From Daedaleopsis sinensis (taxonomy: Eukaryota; Basidiomycota; Agaricomycetes; Polyporales; Polyporaceae): a stretch of 64,000 nt of DNA. The stretch covers positions 248,001 to 312,000 of the forward strand of contig CM066309.1 of NCBI GenBank assembly GCA_033807695.1, read 5' to 3'. The notes under the pieces are model-generated. The model was not told where the DNA came from and searched no databases. It saw only the letters and a list, made by a program, of their open reading frames with translations. Shown piece by piece: positions 46,493-58,230 of this stretch. A program made the position numbers and the translations under genes. How positions within the stretch are numbered: position 1 is the stretch's first letter; each line of letters starts with the position of its first letter.

Positions 46493-48263
46493 ATGGTGAA
46501 CTGGCATGATCTCGACGTCATCGAGTACTCCTTGTTCTTGTACGAGCAGATCGCGATCTTTCTGCTCGGATTCTACGGGTGAGTGCTTCAGTCGGTTATA
46601 TACCCTCCCATGAGTCACGAGAAATATCTGGCGCGGATTTGGGAGCAGGACGCAATTTCTGAACACTCTCAGCATGGAATGGGAGCTGCTCACGCGCAGG
46701 AGAGCCTTTCGGCTCGTGCACGCGCCGTATCTCTTGGCGCGCTACATCACGCTTGTCGCCTTGCTGTTCTTGTAAGAGTATGCCCACTGTTTCTCGCAAC
46801 AGGTCCCTCACCACGAATATAGCGTTATTACGGGGCGGGTGAAAAACCGCATCGCCTGCGATCGTGAGTCGCCCATTCGTGTTAGCTCGGAGCCTTATTC
46901 TCACCCCGATGTAGCTGCATATCGGACGTTCGCGGTCAGTGTTCGACGCGTGCACCCGGAACCCTTCTCACCTCCCTCTATCTAGAGCCTCGGATGCTTC
47001 GCCGCGGCATTCGCCAGCCTGCTTCTCGGCTCGAGACCGTCAGCGCCCTCCGCTCACGCAGTTCTAGCTGGCAAGGCTGACACCGTCATCATATAGTGCG
47101 GCCATCTTCTGGACCCTCAAGCACCATGTGCCGCTCTTCCTCCTCCTCGTGCTCGGACTCGGTCAGTTCGGCTTTGCGACACTGCGTGAGTCCTGCGCCA
47201 TATTCTTCTCTATCTGCCGCTGACAGTCATCACACCCCACGCGTCAATGTGCACCCAGAGGGAATTGTGAACATCCGCGCGACATGGAGCGAAGAGCAGG
47301 CGTTGTGCATCGTGTATCAGTGGCATTCCCCTACCCTAGCCGCCTTCTACGTGTACAGTGCGTCGATTTCCTGGTTCTGCGGCTGTGCATGCGCTCCGGG
47401 TCGACCACTCATGGCGGCGCCTGGCAGCATTCGGATACGACGTCGTCATTCTCCTCATGACGCTTTACGCGGTGCATAATGTGCAGCAGGAGCAACAGAG
47501 TCGCAAGCGCTGGGGCGTCGGCGACGTCCTCTGCATTCAGGGCATCGGCTACGTCGTCGCCACCTGCATCGCGAACCTTCCAGTTGCGGTGCTCGCGTTT
47601 ATAGACCTCAATTGTGCGTACTCAGCTCCATATACAGACAGTATAACTGACCTATCGCAATCGAATAGCCGGAATGGATATTCTGTTGTCTCTTCCAGCC
47701 ATGACGATCAGGCATGTCTGAGTCTCGGCTCTGATACATGCGATCCTTGATAGCACACTAACGCACCCTCTCGTCGCTCTGGACAGCGTCATCGCGTCTT
47801 CCCTCACCGTACTCAGTTTGGAAGACTCGTCTCAGAACACGTCGAGAGCCAGGTCAAACAGAGCCCGAACCGGGTCGCAATCAGCGACAGATATCCCGGA
47901 ACATGGGTCTGACCAGCACGGGGTCGTGACGACGCACATCGCTATGACGACCTCAATGTTGTGAGTTTCCGCTTTACTTACAGGTTGACACTGCAGTGAT
48001 GCCAGGAAGGGCGTTCATGCTCACACTGGGATCACTGACTCATCATGTTCGCCCTCCTCTGATGCGCGTACCGCCATGCTGACATCAGATTTGTCCGCAG
48101 GGAGCTCGACTCGCGCGAGGTATACGATGACGACCTCGCGACTCTCACTGCGAAGGCCCAGCTCAATGCCGAGAGCGACATCGACTGCGAATCGCAAGCG
48201 CCGCCGCTAGTGCCTGTACGCACTGGGTCCCTGGAAGATATCTCGACGGCTCGTGTGCAATGA
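46493..48263 (+). CDS. Fungal multi-pass (seven-helix-like) membrane protein
   Basis: Ten exons (46493-46578, 46673-46771, 46823-46934, 46986-47038, 47097-47185, 47259-47357, 47428-47613, 47699-47711, 47787-47960, 48101-48263) join in frame to 258 residues. Six or seven hydrophobic segments are visible, including YEQIAIFLLGFYG, YLLARYITLVALLFF, CFAAAFASLLLGSR, LFLLLVLGLGQFGF, VVILLMTLYAV and VVATCIANLPVAVLAF. MEWELLTRRRAFR after the first helix and SVIASSLTVLSL after the last fit a large, uncharacterised Agaricomycete membrane family related in layout to DUF6533 proteins. The polar, acidic C-terminus would be cytosolic. Exon 8 is only 13 bases and appears to use a GC donor (AG|GCATGT). The structure is inferred from frame continuity, so single junctions may be wrong. 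Confidence 0.6.
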
Positions 48264-50739
48264 GCACATACTGTATCCCCCTTGACTCGACCCTTCGCTA
48301 TCGTTGTCCCAGCTGCTCTCGTGCTACCCATTTTGCGCTTTCCAGCTCTCACGTTGACGTTGCGCCATGTACTCTTTGTTGCACAGCTGTATCGCCGCCC
48401 TCATGCTCCTATATCTCTGTTGCCACACCATACCTCACCGTGACTCTCAGTGGGAAAGCGTCCTTATATATGCGCATGCGGAACTTCGTGACACGTGGTT
48501 CGCAAAGTGTACTACATATTCGCAGCATCGAGCTTAAACGTACCAGAACTTTGACTACATCGACATGACAAGCTGAACCGTAGGGCCGATATTGTCATTG
48601 GTCAACAAGCGGGCTCGGAGAGGGATGAATCTCTTCGCCTTCGAATATCTAGGCTACAGGTACTTACTAGGACTCTTACGGTCAGCCTAAGATATCGAGG
48701 GAGACCCAGGCCAGTGTTGCAGCCCGCGAACATGAACCGGCGATTGCCGGTAGGCCACTGACTCGGAGTACTGAGTACTGAGGCATGAGGCGCGATTGAT
48801 CACATAAGAACCACAGTAGGTGTACACATTGATGAGCATCATAAGGTTCTGCGCGGGTATTCGATACGTTTAGCGGGTCGTTGCGGAATATTTAGAGTTC
48901 ACGCGTTATGTACGGTAGTGTTACGGATCAGGATACTTAGACGCTAGCAGACTATTCGAGTACTACTTTCGCCTAGCTTAGCTCGAAGCATTCGCATTAC
49001 TTGTTAAAGACAAGGTTCGAGCTAGCTCTCGTGCATAGCCACCTTCCCGATTCGGACGTGCAGTACACTGGCAGGTGGCTAGAAACACGCACGAACCGTG
49101 TACGCGCCCGCACGGTCGTAGCCACCTTCGCCGGAGATGAAAGATAAGCGTGGTCCACACCGATACAGCACCGTCATCAGATATCCTGATCACCTCGCGA
49201 CGTTCTCCCGCTCGCCCGGAGATCCAAGATCGTACTCGTTTCGAGTGCTGCCCGGGGACAACAATGTAGTGAGCACCGAGCACCAAGCACCAAGCATCGG
49301 CGGGCTGCCCTCCCGTGGACCGTGGGTGCCCCGGTATATATTTGCTAGAGAGGATCGAACGTGCTGCTCCGACTCGCTTCTGAGTCGAGCGCGAGATCAC
49401 CGATGATGCAAGCAAATGTGCTTCACCCCGTTCTACGCAAGATCACAGGTACGCATCCGCACCCTGCGCGTCAGAGATACCCGCGCGCGTGCTGTGCAGC
49501 GAATGGTCACCGATTCTTCCTGCCGCGTTGCTCGATGCGTGGGAGCCGTCCGGAGCTGCAGCCTGCTGGAGACGTCGGCGGGAGCCTACGAGACTTGGGC
49601 AGCTGCACATGTTGCCTGGAGTCGGATCCAACGTTGGCGATGATCCTGGACGCCGAGTGCGATTCGGGAAAGCTGGGGTATCGTCGAGGCAGCGTGACCG
49701 TTGAATGTGGCCGAACGTGTGAGCGTCCCACTGATATGGAGGAGTCGTTTGGCGCTACGGTCGCCTACGCGGGCGAGGCGCGATAGTGATAGCGACATCA
49801 TCATGGAGCTGCGGTGTGCTGCTGCAGTTGTCCAAGACGATCAGCGCCAAGATTCCGAGGTAGCAATTCGTCGACGTCGATGCCGCTCACAAGCAATCAT
49901 ACATAGCTTTGCAGATGACCGTTCGAACTGTACACGGCAGGCAATCCCCAGATTTCTGCCAAAGAAAAGCCGCGAGGTGTAGTTACCTATTCTCTTTCAC
50001 GTGACGATAGTGGATAAAAGCCGTTGAAAAGGCCGCCCTTCAAGAGAATAGGTCACTACGAGAAGCGCGCTTTCTTCCGCAGACAATCGGGGCCTGCCTG
50101 CCGTGGCACAAATTGAAGAGGATCGAGGGGTCCTTCAAACAAGCTGTGGGCTGTTCTCACCTCCGGAGCGTGATCGTAGCGTGTCGCAATAGAAGACAGC
50201 TCGGACCACCACGAGTGGCTCACGGGGCGTGGCAGAGGTGCATGAGCCGCGGCTGCGGGAGTGTCACCAGATTGCAGTGTGGCCGAGGACGCCCGGAGGT
50301 TCGAACTTGTTGATAGTTTTGCTGCAGCCTTCCGCGCTGTGCAGTACAAACAGAAGCGGTGTGGACGAGAAGAAAAGAGAGGCTTGGCGCCGTGCGGGGA
50401 TTGGGGGGATGTTCGGAATCTAGGTTGTGGACTAGTGTGGAGCCCAGCCTGTGCGCTCTAGATCACAGCCGCTTCGAGACCCCTCTCGCGCGTTCACTTG
50501 GTGTATGTCGTGGAGGAGGACATAGAGACAAAGCTAAAAAAACATACGCGCTGTGCAGTTTGGAAACAACAACAATACGAGGAGGCGGTGGAGGAGTTCA
50601 CAATTTTGAAAGCAGGAACCCGGAGGCAGGGGCGCCCTGGTTACGTAAGCCACGTGGATCGGGTCCCGCACCGGCGTGTTCGCGGCCTTGGCATTGGGCG
50701 CTTCACCTTTCTTCCTCCTCCCTCTTTGTCGTCCTCGCC
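48264..50739. other. Large intergenic region; no gene recognised
   Basis: Neither strand has a frame resembling a known protein. Frames of 90-145 codons occur, but they overlap on opposite strands and lack linked splice sites. Only the promoter of the phosphatase gene lies at its right end. Confidence 0.4.
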
Positions 50740-50747
50740 TTTATATA
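50740..50747 (+). promoter_or_regulatory. TATA box of the phosphatase gene
   Basis: TTTATATA lies about 125 bases before the ATG at 50870, in a pyrimidine-rich leader typical of expressed fungal genes. Confidence 0.5.
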
Positions 50748-50869
50748 CGCGAGCTGGCCAACGACCTTCATCACCACATCCTCCTCGTCCCTCCACATCC
50801 ACACCTTCCACACCTTCCACATCTACGACCTCTACGACCTCCACCAACGACCTCGACGACCACTACATA

Positions 50870-51598
50870 ATGTCTGTCGCCACCTGCGAGATGTCCCATA
50901 CCATGTCTCCCCGAACCCTCCGCAGAAACGAGCGCGTCTCTCTCATGCCCACGCCCACCCGCTCACCCTCCATGAGCCTCAGCCCGCCATCGCCCACCGT
51001 CCGGTCTCTCCGCCGTCGGTCACGCCCAATTCCGAACTCGTACTGGGCCACCCCGCACCTCGTCGCCTGCGAGTTCCCATACTGCCCCCTTACGCCCGCC
51101 CAGCTCTCCCGCAAGCACACGCAGCAAAAGCTCGACGCGCTCCTTCTCGCGGGCGTGCGCACCTTCGTCGACCTCACCGAGCCGCACGAGCTCTTCTCCT
51201 ACGCGCCACACCTCACCGAGCGCTGTGCGCTCGTCGGCATCGACCCCCGCGAGGTCGAGTACCACAACTTCCCCATCGTCGACCGCTCGCTGCCCGAGTC
51301 CGCCGACTTCGTCCGCCGGATCATGCAAGTGTTGCATGACTGCGAGCAGCGAGGGCGTGTCGCTGCCGTGCACTGCCGTGGAGGCATCGGTCGCACGGGC
51401 CTCATCGTCGGGTGCTGGCTCGTCGAGTGCGGGATCGCGAGGGACGGGGACGACGCGCTGCGGATGATTGCGGAGGAGTGGAAGACGGTCGAGAAGTGCA
51501 AGCGGTACCCGCTCAGCCCCGAGACTGGGCCCCAGCACGAGTACGTGCGCACGTTTGAGCGGGCGGCGTGGATCGATGAGAAGCAGGAAGTGCTTTGA
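50870..51598 (+). CDS. Dual-specificity-type protein phosphatase
   Basis: This is a single-exon gene of 242 residues. The frame is open further upstream, but the ATG at 50870 follows a TATA box and a CT-rich leader and gives a normal N-terminus. Residues 1-55 are Ser/Pro/Arg-rich and probably disordered. The catalytic P-loop is HCRGGIGRTG (C169, R175), and D138 in PIVDRSLP is the likely general acid. The order of elements (TPHLVACEFPY, TFVDLTEPHE, the Asp loop, the P-loop) matches small dual-specificity phosphatases of the CDKN3-like kind. It would hydrolyse phospho-tyrosine, phospho-Ser/Thr or another phosphoester, so the substrate is open. It lies in the single-copy island. Confidence 0.85.
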   Translation: MSVATCEMSHTMSPRTLRRNERVSLMPTPTRSPSMSLSPPSPTVRSLRRRSRPIPNSYWATPHLVACEFPYCPLTPAQLSRKHTQQKLDALLLAGVRTFVDLTEPHELFSYAPHLTERCALVGIDPREVEYHNFPIVDRSLPESADFVRRIMQVLHDCEQRGRVAAVHCRGGIGRTGLIVGCWLVECGIARDGDDALRMIAEEWKTVEKCKRYPLSPETGPQHEYVRTFERAAWIDEKQEVL

Positions 51599-52600
51599 GC
51601 GGTGGATCGTCGGTGTCTGGTGAGTCCAGGTCTGCTTTACTGTATCCGGACATAAGCTTATCAGGTCTTCTGCCGTCTAGCCAGATGCTCGCCTTCGTGG
51701 ACGAACGAACTTTGTCCGCACATCGCTAAGTTATCGCTCTTGTCATGCTTTCATCCCATCATCTCTATTCTCCCAACTCTCTCGTCTCCCCGGATAGAAT
51801 TGACATAGACATTTATCCGTTCACTCTCCTGTCCCGCTATGGATGCCCGTCGGGCACGGACCTTTTCCTTTTCCCTTTCCATTTTCCCTTCCTCACCACT
51901 GTAGCACGGTTACGTCCATCTTCTCATCTCCTCGCATCTCTCGCATGCACGCACCGTCTCTGTCCTCACGCATCAGGCATACAGGCATAGACATATATGT
52001 ATCGTACATAGTACTTAGTCGCTAAGTTTTCTCTTGCATCAGTACATACATCAGTGCATGCACTGGTCCAATTCATCGTTATCATCATCATCTATTCCTC
52101 GGCAGTCTGGAGTTACAGAGTGCAAACGCGCGATGACATCCTTGCAGGTCGCAATACGCACATCGCCAGTGGCTGGCTGCTGTATTTCCGACTCTCCCGG
52201 GAATGTTTTGATCGAGAATCGAGATCGCATCGGCCCCACTGATTCCTACTGAATCGCACCGGTCCGCGTCGGTGGCTCGGCTCGGTGCCGAAAAGTACAA
52301 CACCGTCGAGGCGGTGGAGGCGGTACCGGTGGCGGCGGGACCGTGACGGGTAACGAAGGCATCGCCCCGCGCCGTGGCCGGACTCCCGTCCAAGGCCATG
52401 GCTACACGTTACACTGGCGAAAATATGTTTGCGCCGGTGTGTGCGCACTGCACTGCACTGGGCTTCAAGCTTCAAGCTTCAAGGTTCCAGCCTGAGTGTG
52501 GCTCGAGCCCAGTGAGGTGCGCGGCCGTGTGTATTCTCTCGTGACACACTGAGGCTACGCTCACATTCTACAGCCTGTGGCGAGTACGGCCAAAGTCAAT
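51599..52600. other. No gene recognised
   Basis: This is the 3' flank of the phosphatase gene, with a CT-rich stretch near 51880 and several short frames without resemblance to known proteins. Arm 2 of the duplication starts at its right end. Confidence 0.35.
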
Positions 52601-54190
52601 GGAAGGACCCTCCGAACATCAATAGTCCTCCTGCAAAGTCCAACGGCATACTAGCGGAAGCGCATGCTCTCGAACCTGATGCAGCCCCGCACATGTTTCC
52701 GGACCTCCGCGCCCGCCGGGGAGCGGGAGCGGGTCTGCGTCGATGGCCGGCGTTGAGTTCAAGAGGCGGCCGCGGCGCTGGACAGGAAATGTTGAGGACG
52801 AACGAGAGCGTGGACGGTTGAGAGCGTCGTGCACATGAGCGCACCGGCGCCGAAGAGCTGGAAAGTGTGGGCCATTCCAGAAGACGACTCGTGACCGCGA
52901 CGGTGAGCATCGAAGAACGTCGTCCCTTGCGGCCCGCGGGAGCGCGAAGGGGCCGAAAATATATGTGTCTTCTTGTTCTGCTTGTCCTTGAGCGCGACAC
53001 GAAGACACGCTGGATGCGGGTGCGGGTGCGGGCGAGTGGGGAATACGGTAGCCGGTGAGTCGGGCGTGACGTGCAAGAAGGACGGATGTATCCGGCGTGG
53101 CGGATGACTGGGGCTCACGCAACACCGACCTGCTAGTCGATAGTGAGGGTGCTGGCCACAAGGCGACCCGATGACGACCCCGACGTTGCTCTGCGCGATC
53201 GTCTCGAGGGTCGTGCCCGCGAGCCTCTGAGTGTTGTTCAAGCTCAGTGTGCCCGTCCTTGTCGAAACGAGACCTGGGAACCGAGCACGCATATGGTTAT
53301 TAGAACGGCGAATGTTACTAATACTATTACGACGTACAGGGTACAGAGCGGTCCGGTTGTCGTCGTGACACTTTGCTCCTGGGGTCGAGCTCAGAGAAGG
53401 CCCAAGGCATCGACGCCATTTGCAAGGACCACGCCATTTGGGGGGTAGATGCCTCCGCTCGCGATGGCGGGGGGAGCCGTGCCCGAGATGTACGTCGCCC
53501 GGGACTCGCGGTCGAGGGGGCGAAGCGTCTTGACATTTGGGACATAGCGTCGTCGTGGTAGTCGTCGAGATCAGTATCGACGCCTGTTTACGACTTGGAG
53601 CAGAGAGCGTCCGCTGTATCCTTTTCGGCCTTGTTCTCGGGGCCCCGTTGCGCTCATCGGACTCAATATTCCGTGTCGAGTCAGCGTCCCCGCGGCGGCT
53701 CCTCTCCGCGCGCACGAGACGGCCATACGCACCATCCCCATTGCGGAGCAGCTCGTTGTATGTGTTGGATTTGAGGACAAAGCCGTCGCCCATGATGTAG
53801 ATACGGTCCGCCCTCTTGATGGATGTGGTAGTGCGCCCATGTGTGACCACTGACGGTAGCGGTGGGTTACGCCATAGGAGCGATAGTCCACCGCCATGAG
53901 CAACAGACTTGCGTTCCTCGTGGTCGTCAACAGAGCCGTAGCGATGAGGAACGTCGGCGTCTTCGATACCTTGGAAGAAACGGCCGCCATGCTGACGAGA
54001 GCGAGATCTCACGCTCGCGCTATCCTTGCCTATATGTATGTAGCAGTAAGACTCAGTCGTCGTGGAAATTCGGAATATGAGAAACTCAACTCTCCAAAGA
54101 GACGTGCCACAGGCCGCGAGGTCTAGACAGCGAGGAGTAGTATGATGGCGGCGGTTAGACCCGCAGCGATCTGTCTGGCTTAACTGTGAC
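52600..54190 (-). pseudogene. ABC transporter relic E (ABCB/STE6-like)
   Basis: The minus strand has a long frame (52759-54198) with recognisable pieces: SIKRADRIYIMGDGFVLKS then NTYNELLRNGDGAYGRLVRAE near 53740-53820 (end of the first ATP-binding domain); TGTLSLNNTQRLAGTTLETI near 53210 (linker region of the second membrane domain); and KDKQNKKTHIFSA near 52970. Normal exon boundaries are lost between them and expected membrane helices are missing, so it is a relic. It is the inverted counterpart of 38085-39620. Confidence 0.7.
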
Positions 54191-54199
54191 TCCTGCAAG

Positions 54200-55640
54200 C
54201 CAGATGGTTAAACTAAGGAAAATCATGACGGTAAACCTTTCTGCAGCCGACCACCGCCGCATGATGGGACGTATCTCAGGATCAATCCCACACCTTTTAG
54301 AGCTACTAGTTCCTGCGGCACCAGGATGCAACACGCATCTATGATGCTTTCGCAACACTGATAGGAAGGCATGTGCATGAGGTATATTGTAGCGTGGATG
54401 AGAGCAGGCTGTAGAGAACTTCGAGGAAGTAAGTCGACTCAGGCTCGGGATCGAGTCGGTACAAAAACGCAAGTCCAACCAAGTCCGGCAACTGCCGATA
54501 GATCACCGGGTAATCCCGGGCTGACAACACCGATGATTGGCAACGCAAGTTCACCTTTCAGACATCCTCTGGTCTTCAGATCCAGAGCTCTACAACTCAT
54601 GCATTGTTCATGTTCTAAGTCTCTATCTCGATCTCAACGATCTTTCAATTTAGGCTATGTTGTCTCAACTATCTTCACTGCCGGCCCGGGGATTCAGTGA
54701 TATTTTAGACCGCGCAAAGCTTTGAACTTGAACACTCGGAGACCCAAGATCACGACGTCCGAGAGGTTCTACACGAACACCTCATACCCTCAGGTCTCAG
54801 GAGGGGGACAGAGAGAGTGAAGTGGACCGATGGGTATTTGTGGTATGTTTTTCCCTGACTCCCGCTACACTGGCTAGACTGATGTTCTCGTACATTAAAG
54901 TATTGTCACCAAAGATCTACTCTGGTTCACTGCTGCAAGCAAGTATCCTCTCGTCTCATGATGTCGATCGGCGAGTCATGAGGAGAGTCCGAGTCTCTCG
55001 CAGCTAGCTCCTGACTGCTTGATTGCGTTGCTACAAGCCTGAGCGTCAGAAGCACAGTCACGTAGTCTGCTCAGATGCGACGAGCATAATGCGGCATTGG
55101 TGCCAATATGTCTCTCAAGGTGTGTGTCGAGTCATCATAACCCTGCATGTGCGCATCCTATATCCTTTGTCACGAGCCTGATGTCTCTCCGATCGCTAGT
55201 CGAACTCGCTTGACTTGGAAAACAGGCGCTACACCCGACTCGTGAACATCGGCCGTTGTGGGTCTCAATAGCGGAACATTACCGAAGTGCCATTGATGGA
55301 GTATCCGGTCTATGCTCGCACTCCTCTCTCTCAGGCGCAGGAGCATGAACTATTCGCCGGTGAGCATCGTTTTTGAGTTCTCGTCTAATGCATCACCCTG
55401 TCTACGCGCAGCTCATAATACTTGCGACCTCTTCCCTTCAAGCTTGCCCACCCTCCCATCGCGTCACAGACATTTCAGACGCTCGAGTCGTCGGGCGAAA
55501 GAGTGTGATGGTCGAGATTCTACCCTCTGACAATGACTACATGAAGGAGCGACGTCCGCCGACGTGGCTCAGACGCGGAAAATTCACAGCCATCCACTAT
55601 TTTCGCATAATCGATGTCATGACGTTCATGCAACGGCCCC
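54200..55640. repeat. Block P, arm 2; no gene recognised
   Basis: The block matches 36435-37960 in reverse, for example GGAAAACAGGCGCTACACC(C/A) near 55220 and TCGCAAG(C/T)ATTATGAGCTGC-like sequence near 55430. Short frames have no recognised family. Its original function is not known. Confidence 0.5.
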
Positions 55641-56620
55641 TCAAGTGCACATGCATCCCTCGCTACTCGCGCAAAGCCGACGCCGGCCAGCGGCTTACAG
55701 GCGTCGAAGTCGCCAATCCCTTTCGCGATGTCGTTCCCTATGCCCGTGCCCACGAAGCCCCCGATTTTGCCAATGCCACCGGAGCTCAAGGCCGAGTGTC
55801 GACACAAACCCATATCGGGGGCGAACTAGGAGCTGAAGGTCTCGTCCTGGGCTACCTGCGTCGCGATCTCGCCCAAGGACTGCACGATGACGCCGAAGAT
55901 CACGAACTGGTTGAGCGCACAGTGGTCCGAGCAGCAGCGACCACGATCGCGCCCGCTACTAGGATCGCGCCCTCGCTAAGAAGTCAAGTTCACACAAGTG
56001 TCTCGTAGCCCTTCATCGTTGAACGCATGCACGCCCCTTACTACGCCTTAAGAGGGAATTGTCAGCTCAGATGGAGGCCAAGGGCTGTCGTTCAATGCCG
56101 CAGATGACTTGCGGGCGACGATGGAGAGCCGGAGCAAGTTCGCGGGCGCCGGGTGTGATGCTTGGAAGCCTTCTGCGCCGCCTCAACCCATGCAATGTGC
56201 GACACGAGATTGGGGGTTAGTTTGTGCGAACGTCTTCTGTGGGACGTGACTGTATCTTCAGTCGCAAACGGCGACCGCTTGGACCGCGGCGGGATGGCTC
56301 GAGCCAACGGGCCTCTGTTCGACACTGGCAGGATGCTGGGCCAGGAATCGGTTTCGTCGGGTCCGAGTCCGAGGCCGATTCCAAACGCTACACACCGGAC
56401 AGTCACCAGCTGCGCGTGAATGATGCGACCAGATGCCGTTCACGTCAAGCCCGTACGTCTTCTCTCCGACACCTTCTATACTAACCGATGGTTTCTGCTT
56501 GGACAGCGAACTTGAATATAGAATGGCGCACTGAGGTCGGCGTCATGCCGCCTGTTCAAAGTGTCATTCATCGTGCTCTACAGGCGTTGGTGGTCACTGC
56601 GTTAACGATATGAATGCTTC
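55640..56620 (-). pseudogene. Possible membrane-transporter relic (block Y), arm 2
   Basis: This is the inverted copy of 41340-42260. The minus strand contains SSGGIGKIGGFVGTGIGND near 55750, matching the transporter-like piece in arm 1. Frames are broken. Identity is uncertain. Confidence 0.35.
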
Positions 56621-56882
56621 ACGAGTCCTCCAAGTTTTCGAAAAGGGAAGTATAATGGCTTGTCAGGTGCGACTCGTGCAAGCAATGCCTTCCTTCAAGG
56701 TACCCGTTCACGATACAGTCGAGACGAACTCCATATCTGACACTACCTGATCCCACGCAAACAGTGCGCCGAGCACCGCAAGCCTCCCCCTTACGTTGTA
56801 CGCTCAGGCTCGACACTGGACCGACCAATTAATGTTGCTCGCAAACCTGTTAGCCTAATCGCTACAGCACGAGTCTGAGGAG

Positions 56883-56890
56883 TATATAAA
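56883..56890 (+). promoter_or_regulatory. TATA box of jacalin lectin copy 2
   Basis: TATATAAA lies about 87 bases before the ATG, at the same place as in copy 1. Confidence 0.6.
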
Positions 56891-56976
56891 GGCCCGCGCC
56901 GAACTCGGACTCTCCAGAACACCCAGTGCTCCCTTCTCTCCAGCAACAACTTCCCCTCAGCTAGCTCGACTTGAAA

Positions 56977-57948
56977 ATGTCTAACATGCAATACTCCGCC
57001 TCCCCCCTCATTGGTGGCACAAACGGCGTCATCGGTGGCAAGGACGGCACTCAGTTCAACGACATCACCAAATTGTCCAGCGACGGTCAGTAGTCCACTG
57101 TCACCTTTCTGCCTCATCTGTGCGGCACAGGGTATGCTGACATGCGAGCCGTGCTCTCTACCTCTCCGCACGGTATGCAGGCTCTAACGCGATCAATCCC
57201 AACTCGCCGTTCGCCAGCATCGAGGTGTACCACGGAGAAGTCGTACGTCCGTTTTCCCGCCGAGGTCCGACACAGTCCGCTCAAGGGTGGTGCTGATTGC
57301 GCTCGCAGATCGACGGCATCGCCCCAAAGTACAACCTGAAGAGCGGCGACACGAAGACAATCCAGCACGGTAGCGGAGGTGCCGGCAGAAACACCTCCAC
57401 GGTCACGCTCTATAGTGCGTCCTCCAATCCTTCAAGTTGCTTACGGCTCGCATCCGGGTGCAAGTGTTTTGTGTTCAAGTTGACTGACTGTCATGGGCTG
57501 CTCGTGCAGGCGGCGAGGTTATCGTCGGGATGTACGGCAAGGCGGGCTCATCCTCGGGCTTCGGCCGCAACCTGATCATCACGATGGCCTTCGTGATCTA
57601 CAACGCTAACAGCGGCACACTCCGCACCGAAGGTGTAAGTCCCCCATGTCCATGTCCGCACAGCGGTCCTGCCAGCGCAGATGTTGACTCCGCGATGTCT
57701 CACTCCGGATGCTCACTGCTTTCCGCACGCAGCCGTTCGGTGACATGTATCACAGCAACGATGGCAGGCCGTACTACGCCTCCAACCCGTCGGCCTTCGG
57801 CGGGTACGCCAACGACGCCATGGCTGCTCGTAAGTTGTGCCGCTCCCTTGTTGACCCACGCGCACGGCAGGTTATTGACGGGTATTGCTTGACAGTCGGA
57901 CTCGGAGGCCTGATCGTCTACAACATGAAGGCCGACGGCCAGAACTAG
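56977..57948 (+). CDS. Jacalin-like lectin, copy 2
   Basis: Exons 56977-57085, 57181-57242, 57309-57414, 57510-57634, 57733-57829 and 57896-57948 have exactly the same lengths as in copy 1 (40052-40980) and give a 183-residue product. Exon differences that I could find are silent, for example GGT for GGC in the first glycine pair, TAT for TAC before the third intron and CTG for CTC near the fourth exon middle, while introns differ by substitutions and small indels. The jacalin features are those described for copy 1. The two genes point away from each other. Confidence 0.85.
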
Positions 57949-58230
57949 ACGCAGGAGACTGCAAGCCGTACATAGCCGTTAGCAGGCCACACGCAGCGGC
58001 TGTGAACTCGAAGGATTGGTGTAGTCCGTGACGTACCGACTCAAGGATTGGATGTTAGGCGTATTCGCGTGTGTGTAGAGACGTTGAACGTGAATCGCAT
58101 CAGTGTTCCGCAGCTTTTCGAACTGGCACCGGTGACTCGCGAGCTTGTGAGCGGGCTGGACGACCTTGATTCGGCAGCGGCGTGTGCGCCGATAGCGTGG
58201 AATGCATGCTGTATGCGCACGCCCTAAGAC

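Larger units (their letters stand above)
52620..58230. repeat. Duplicated segment, arm 2
   Basis: This is the inverted, permuted counterpart of 36435-42260. Blocks are ABC (52620-54190), P (54200-55660), Y (55640-56620) and lectin (56620-58230). P contains CACATGCATCC(C/G)TC(G/A)CTACTCGCGC shared with 36490. The similarity ends near 58225, inside an MFS transporter remnant. Confidence 0.7.

Noticed and set aside
50498..50869. Upstream extension of the phosphatase frame
   Set aside because: It crosses the TATA box and the CT-rich leader. The first in-frame ATG after them, at 50870, gives a normal start.
50359..51339. 326-codon plus-strand frame
   Set aside because: It is a shifted frame over the phosphatase gene. 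The third-position pattern favours the phosphatase frame.
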